Below, piece by piece: positions 4,290-6,819 of a stretch of DNA of 6,819 nt (its first letter is position 1; every line of letters starts with the position of its first letter). Position numbers and translations under genes: made by a program. Source of the stretch: Betaproteobacteria bacterium (lineage in GTDB: Bacteria > Pseudomonadota > Gammaproteobacteria > Burkholderiales > SG8-39); the NCBI GenBank assembly GCA_011391295.1, contig JAABQT010000084.1, positions 1 to 6,819 on the forward strand, read 5' to 3'. Under the pieces are notes generated by a model. The model worked only from the letters and a program-made list of their open reading frames with translations. It did not search any database and was not told where the DNA came from.

Positions 4290-6819
4290 GCGGCTTTACT
4301 CAAGGCGACGCGCACGATGTCGGCGCCGGAGCCCGTGGCATCCGTGAGCTCGAGCGACATCGGCACCAGGCTGTTCATGGAGGGCATGCCGAAGTCCTTC
4401 GCCACCGGCGTCGCCCAGTGTCCGAACTGGCCGAGGAGCAGCAGCGTGTCGGGGCGGATGCCCTGGCGCAGCACGGCCCTGGCGCGCACCGAGTGCTGCG
4501 GCGTCGCGATCTCGAGCCAGTCGCCTTCCTTGAGCCCCATCTGGCGCGCCTTTGCCGTATTCATGATCACGCCGCTGTGGCCGGCGATGTTGTCGGCCAC
4601 CTCCTTGATCAGCTGCATGCCGACATTGCCGCCCCAGGCGTACTGCATCGAGCGCGAGGTGAGGAGCCAGAAGGGATACTGCGCGCCGCTGTCCCACAGG
4701 CCCGGAAAATCCTTCCACGCAGGAAGCGCCTGGTACTCGGTGAGCTGCTTGTCCCACCAGGTCATGCCGTGCTCGTGCAGGCGCCGGCCGAGCTCGGTGC
4801 CGATCCTGAGCAGCCGTTCCTGGTAGGGCATCTCGAATCGGAGGCCCTTCGCCGCGAGCGTGGGAAAGAGATACCACGCGGTGCGCGGGAACGGCCTGGT
4901 CGCGAGGCCCTTTTCCTTCCACCAGGCGAGGCCGTGCGCTTCGGCGCCGTTGGTGAGCTCGCGGCTCGCCGCCTTGCATACCGCGTCCCAGATCTCTTCG
5001 ACCTTGTGCGCGCGGCTCGTGTCGAGCGCGAAGTCCTTCAGCGGCACGCCCAGCGTGCCCTTGTTGATCGAGGCGTTGTACGGCTCGATGAGTCCGGTGC
5101 GCTCGGCGAGCGCGGTGGCGATGTCGGTGAAGTCGCGCGCCTCGCCGCGCGGCGCGATCGCCGGCTGGCGCAGCGCGAAGCCCTCGTGGTCCCAGAATTG
5201 CTCGATGTACTTGGAGCCGCCGATGCGGATCAGCTGCAGGCTCTCGAGGTCCGTGGCATCGGGCAGCAGCACGTCGGCGTAGTGATTGGTCTCGTCGCGC
5301 GTGAAGGCGAAGGCGACCACGAACGGGAAGCGCGCCATGCGCGCTTCGAGCTTGGCGGTGTCCCAGAACGAGATCGCGGGATTGGTGCGGTACACGAACC
5401 ACACCTCGGGCAGCGTCACGCGCGGCAGGCCCGGCGGCGTCTCGTCGAGGAACATCCAGGAGAAATGCGTCGGCCCGAGCGCCTGGCTCCAGGGGCCGTC
5501 GGCGGCGAGCGGCACCATCGAGCGGTAGGCGTTGCGGATGTTGGGCTGCGCGTTCCAGTGCCGCTTGTCGGTGGGGTTGAAGGGGTAGGCCATCAGCCCG
5601 TCGGCGTCCGCGCGCACGCTCCTGTGGCGCTCCGACATCGGGCGGTTGAGGCGCACCGTGGTGCCGAGGATGCCGCCGGGCACCTCCAGTGCGCCGACCA
5701 GCGACGCGAGCAGCGTGCGCGCCCAGCAGCACTCGAAGCCGCCCCAGCCGTTGGTCACCGTCTTGCCCAGGCTCACCGCCACCGGGCGGTAGGGCAGCGT
5801 CTTGCCTTCGATCTCGATGGTCTGCCCGACGCAGGCGGCGTCGAGGTACTCGTTGGCGATGCGCCGGATGCGCGCCGCGGGCACGTCGCATATGCCTGCC
5901 GCCCATTCGGGCGTGTACGGTTTCATGTGCGCAACGAGCTTGGCGAACGCGGTCTCGCCCTCGAGCCGGCCTTCGGCCAGCACCTCGCCGTCGGCGCCGG
6001 TCTCGAGTGCCACGTGCGTTTCTTGCGCCTCGAGCGCGCGGGCGACGATCGGCGCGCCGCTCGCCGGCTCGCGCAGGTAAAAACCGTGCGCGCCGACGAG
6101 GTAGGGCGAAGAGGTGTGGCGCAAGAGGAATTCCGAGTCGAGCCGCGCGCGCGGCGCCTCGTGCAGCAGCACGTGGAGCAGCGCGTAGAGGAACGCGGCG
6201 TCGGTCTTGGGCTTGATCGGCACCCATTCGGCCGAGCAGGCGCCGGTGACCGAGAGGTGCGGCTCGACCTGCACGCGCTTCATGCCGCGCGCGCGCGCGT
6301 TGGCGTGGCGCCACACGCCGGCGACGCCGCCGGAAGCTTCCACGTTGGCGCCGCAGGAGATCAGGTAGTTGGTGAGCGGCGTGTCGGGCGAGACGGTGAA
6401 GCCGCGATGCCACAATTCGCCGTAGAGATGCTCCGAGTGGTAGCACTTGACGCCCTGGCCGGAGCCGAAGCCCATGTCCACCGGCCCCCACGCGGCGAGG
6501 AACGCCGGGAAGCTCCCCATGTAGAACTGCGGCGTGCCGCCGCCGCCGAAGCTCGCCGCGACGCGCGGATAGCCCGATTCGTCGAGCAGGCCGCGCGCGC
6601 GAATCGAGCGCAGTTTGTCCGAGATCAGGCCGAGTGCCTCGTCCCAGGAGACCGGCACCCAGGCCGGGTCCTCGTCGTGCCCCTTGTTCGGGTTGGTGCG
6701 CTTCATCGGCTGCAGCACGCGGTTCGGGTGATAGGTCTTCTGCACCAGCCCGTAGGCCTTCACGCACACCTTGCCGCCGCCCGGGTGCACCGCCGCGGCG
6801 GCGAAATTAGGCTCGATCT
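4286..6819 (-). CDS. padB: Molybdopterin oxidoreductase catalytic subunit, PadB-like (5' end outside window)
   Basis: The catalytic subunit of a DMSO-reductase-superfamily complex, binding a bis-pyranopterin Mo (or W) cofactor and an N-terminal [4Fe-4S] cluster. About 844 residues are visible. The frame is open through the window edge (IEPNFAAAAV before the GTG at 6790), so that GTG is internal and roughly 30 or more N-terminal residues, including the first three cluster cysteines and any Tat signal, are missing. The fourth cluster cysteine and its lysine are seen in GKVCVKAYG. The family SWDEAL segment follows. The best candidate Mo ligand is Cys in VKCYHSEHLYGE (codon 6445-6443). At the C-terminus lies a molydopterin dinucleotide-binding domain (from about WLLTSRSMQYAWGGN, through GDWLEIATP). 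The sequence resembles PadB, which oxidises phenylacetyl-CoA toward phenylglyoxylate with quinone as acceptor in denitrifying aromatic degraders. Total size would fit the roughly 93 kDa reported for that subunit. Other CoA-thioester or inorganic substrates are not excluded. The stop TGA overlaps the next ATG. Confidence 0.82.
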   Translation of the reverse strand, partial: IEPNFAAAAVHPGGGKVCVKAYGLVQKTYHPNRVLQPMKRTNPNKGHDEDPAWVPVSWDEALGLISDKLRSIRARGLLDESGYPRVAASFGGGGTPQFYMGSFPAFLAAWGPVDMGFGSGQGVKCYHSEHLYGELWHRGFTVSPDTPLTNYLISCGANVEASGGVAGVWRHANARARGMKRVQVEPHLSVTGACSAEWVPIKPKTDAAFLYALLHVLLHEAPRARLDSEFLLRHTSSPYLVGAHGFYLREPASGAPIVARALEAQETHVALETGADGEVLAEGRLEGETAFAKLVAHMKPYTPEWAAGICDVPAARIRRIANEYLDAACVGQTIEIEGKTLPYRPVAVSLGKTVTNGWGGFECCWARTLLASLVGALEVPGGILGTTVRLNRPMSERHRSVRADADGLMAYPFNPTDKRHWNAQPNIRNAYRSMVPLAADGPWSQALGPTHFSWMFLDETPPGLPRVTLPEVWFVYRTNPAISFWDTAKLEARMARFPFVVAFAFTRDETNHYADVLLPDATDLESLQLIRIGGSKYIEQFWDHEGFALRQPAIAPRGEARDFTDIATALAERTGLIEPYNASINKGTLGVPLKDFALDTSRAHKVEEIWDAVCKAASRELTNGAEAHGLAWWKEKGLATRPFPRTAWYLFPTLAAKGLRFEMPYQERLLRIGTELGRRLHEHGMTWWDKQLTEYQALPAWKDFPGLWDSGAQYPFWLLTSRSMQYAWGGNVGMQLIKEVADNIAGHSGVIMNTAKARQMGLKEGDWLEIATPQHSVRARAVLRQGIRPDTLLLLGQFGHWATPVAKDFGMPSMNSLVPMSLELTDATGSGADIVRVALSKAA

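Noticed and set aside
4296..6767. An 823-codon open frame on the - strand running nearly the whole length of the catalytic-subunit gene in another frame.
   Set aside because: The product is dominated by Arg, Ala, Gly and His with no recognisable domain, while the overlapping frame encodes a clear molybdoenzyme. Such frames are common in GC-rich genes because stop codons are rare.
6788..6790. GTG at 6790 as the start of the molybdoenzyme.
   Set aside because: The frame is open upstream to the window edge with family-like sequence (IEPNFAAAAVHPGGG), and the N-terminal cluster cysteines would be missing, so the true start lies outside the window.

Overview
The window is GC-rich DNA, with strong G/C third-position preference and long spurious open frames on both strands. 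The protein sequences look proteobacterial, most likely betaproteobacterial (Rhodocyclales/Burkholderiales type). That placement rests on the general look of the proteins, not on a marker gene. No RNA gene, insertion sequence, CRISPR array or origin is visible.

Layout. At the left edge, on the + strand, lies the 3' end of an AMP-forming acyl-/acetyl-CoA synthetase (1-486). Everything else is on the - strand and reads from right to left as one tightly packed gene string. First comes a large molybdopterin oxidoreductase whose 5' end lies beyond the right edge (6819-4286). It is followed by a four-cluster ferredoxin-like subunit (4289-3690), an NrfD/DmsC-type membrane anchor (3693-2932), a hemerythrin-like HHE protein (2919-2428), a tandem-GNAT acetyltransferase (2449-1442) and an EamA/DMT permease (about 1349-501). 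The first two junctions are 4-base stop/start overlaps (ATGA, then GTGA). The third is a 12-base gap holding a near-consensus Shine-Dalgarno sequence, and the fourth is a 22-base overlap. Only the permease has a longer leader, of 92 bases, and it contains a possible promoter of its own. The permease and the synthetase genes converge, with 14 bases between their stop codons.

Function. The first three genes encode a complete membrane-bound Mo-enzyme of the DMSO reductase superfamily: catalytic, electron-transfer and quinone-side anchor subunits. The sequences most resemble PadB-PadC-PadD, the phenylacetyl-CoA:acceptor oxidoreductase of anaerobic phenylalanine/phenylacetate degraders. That enzyme oxidises the alpha-CH2 group of phenylacetyl-CoA to phenylglyoxylate and passes electrons to the quinone pool. 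The assignment is from recognised sequence resemblance, without a database search. A homologue acting on another CoA thioester or an unrelated substrate cannot be excluded, and the next pathway genes (phenylglyoxylate oxidoreductase, phenylacetate-CoA ligase) are not in the window.

The least expected part is the downstream cargo. A hemerythrin-like oxygen/NO-binding protein and a double acetyltransferase are translationally tied to the Mo-enzyme genes. The simplest reading is an accessory module for oxygen handling or post-translational control of the complex, but nothing in the sequence proves this.
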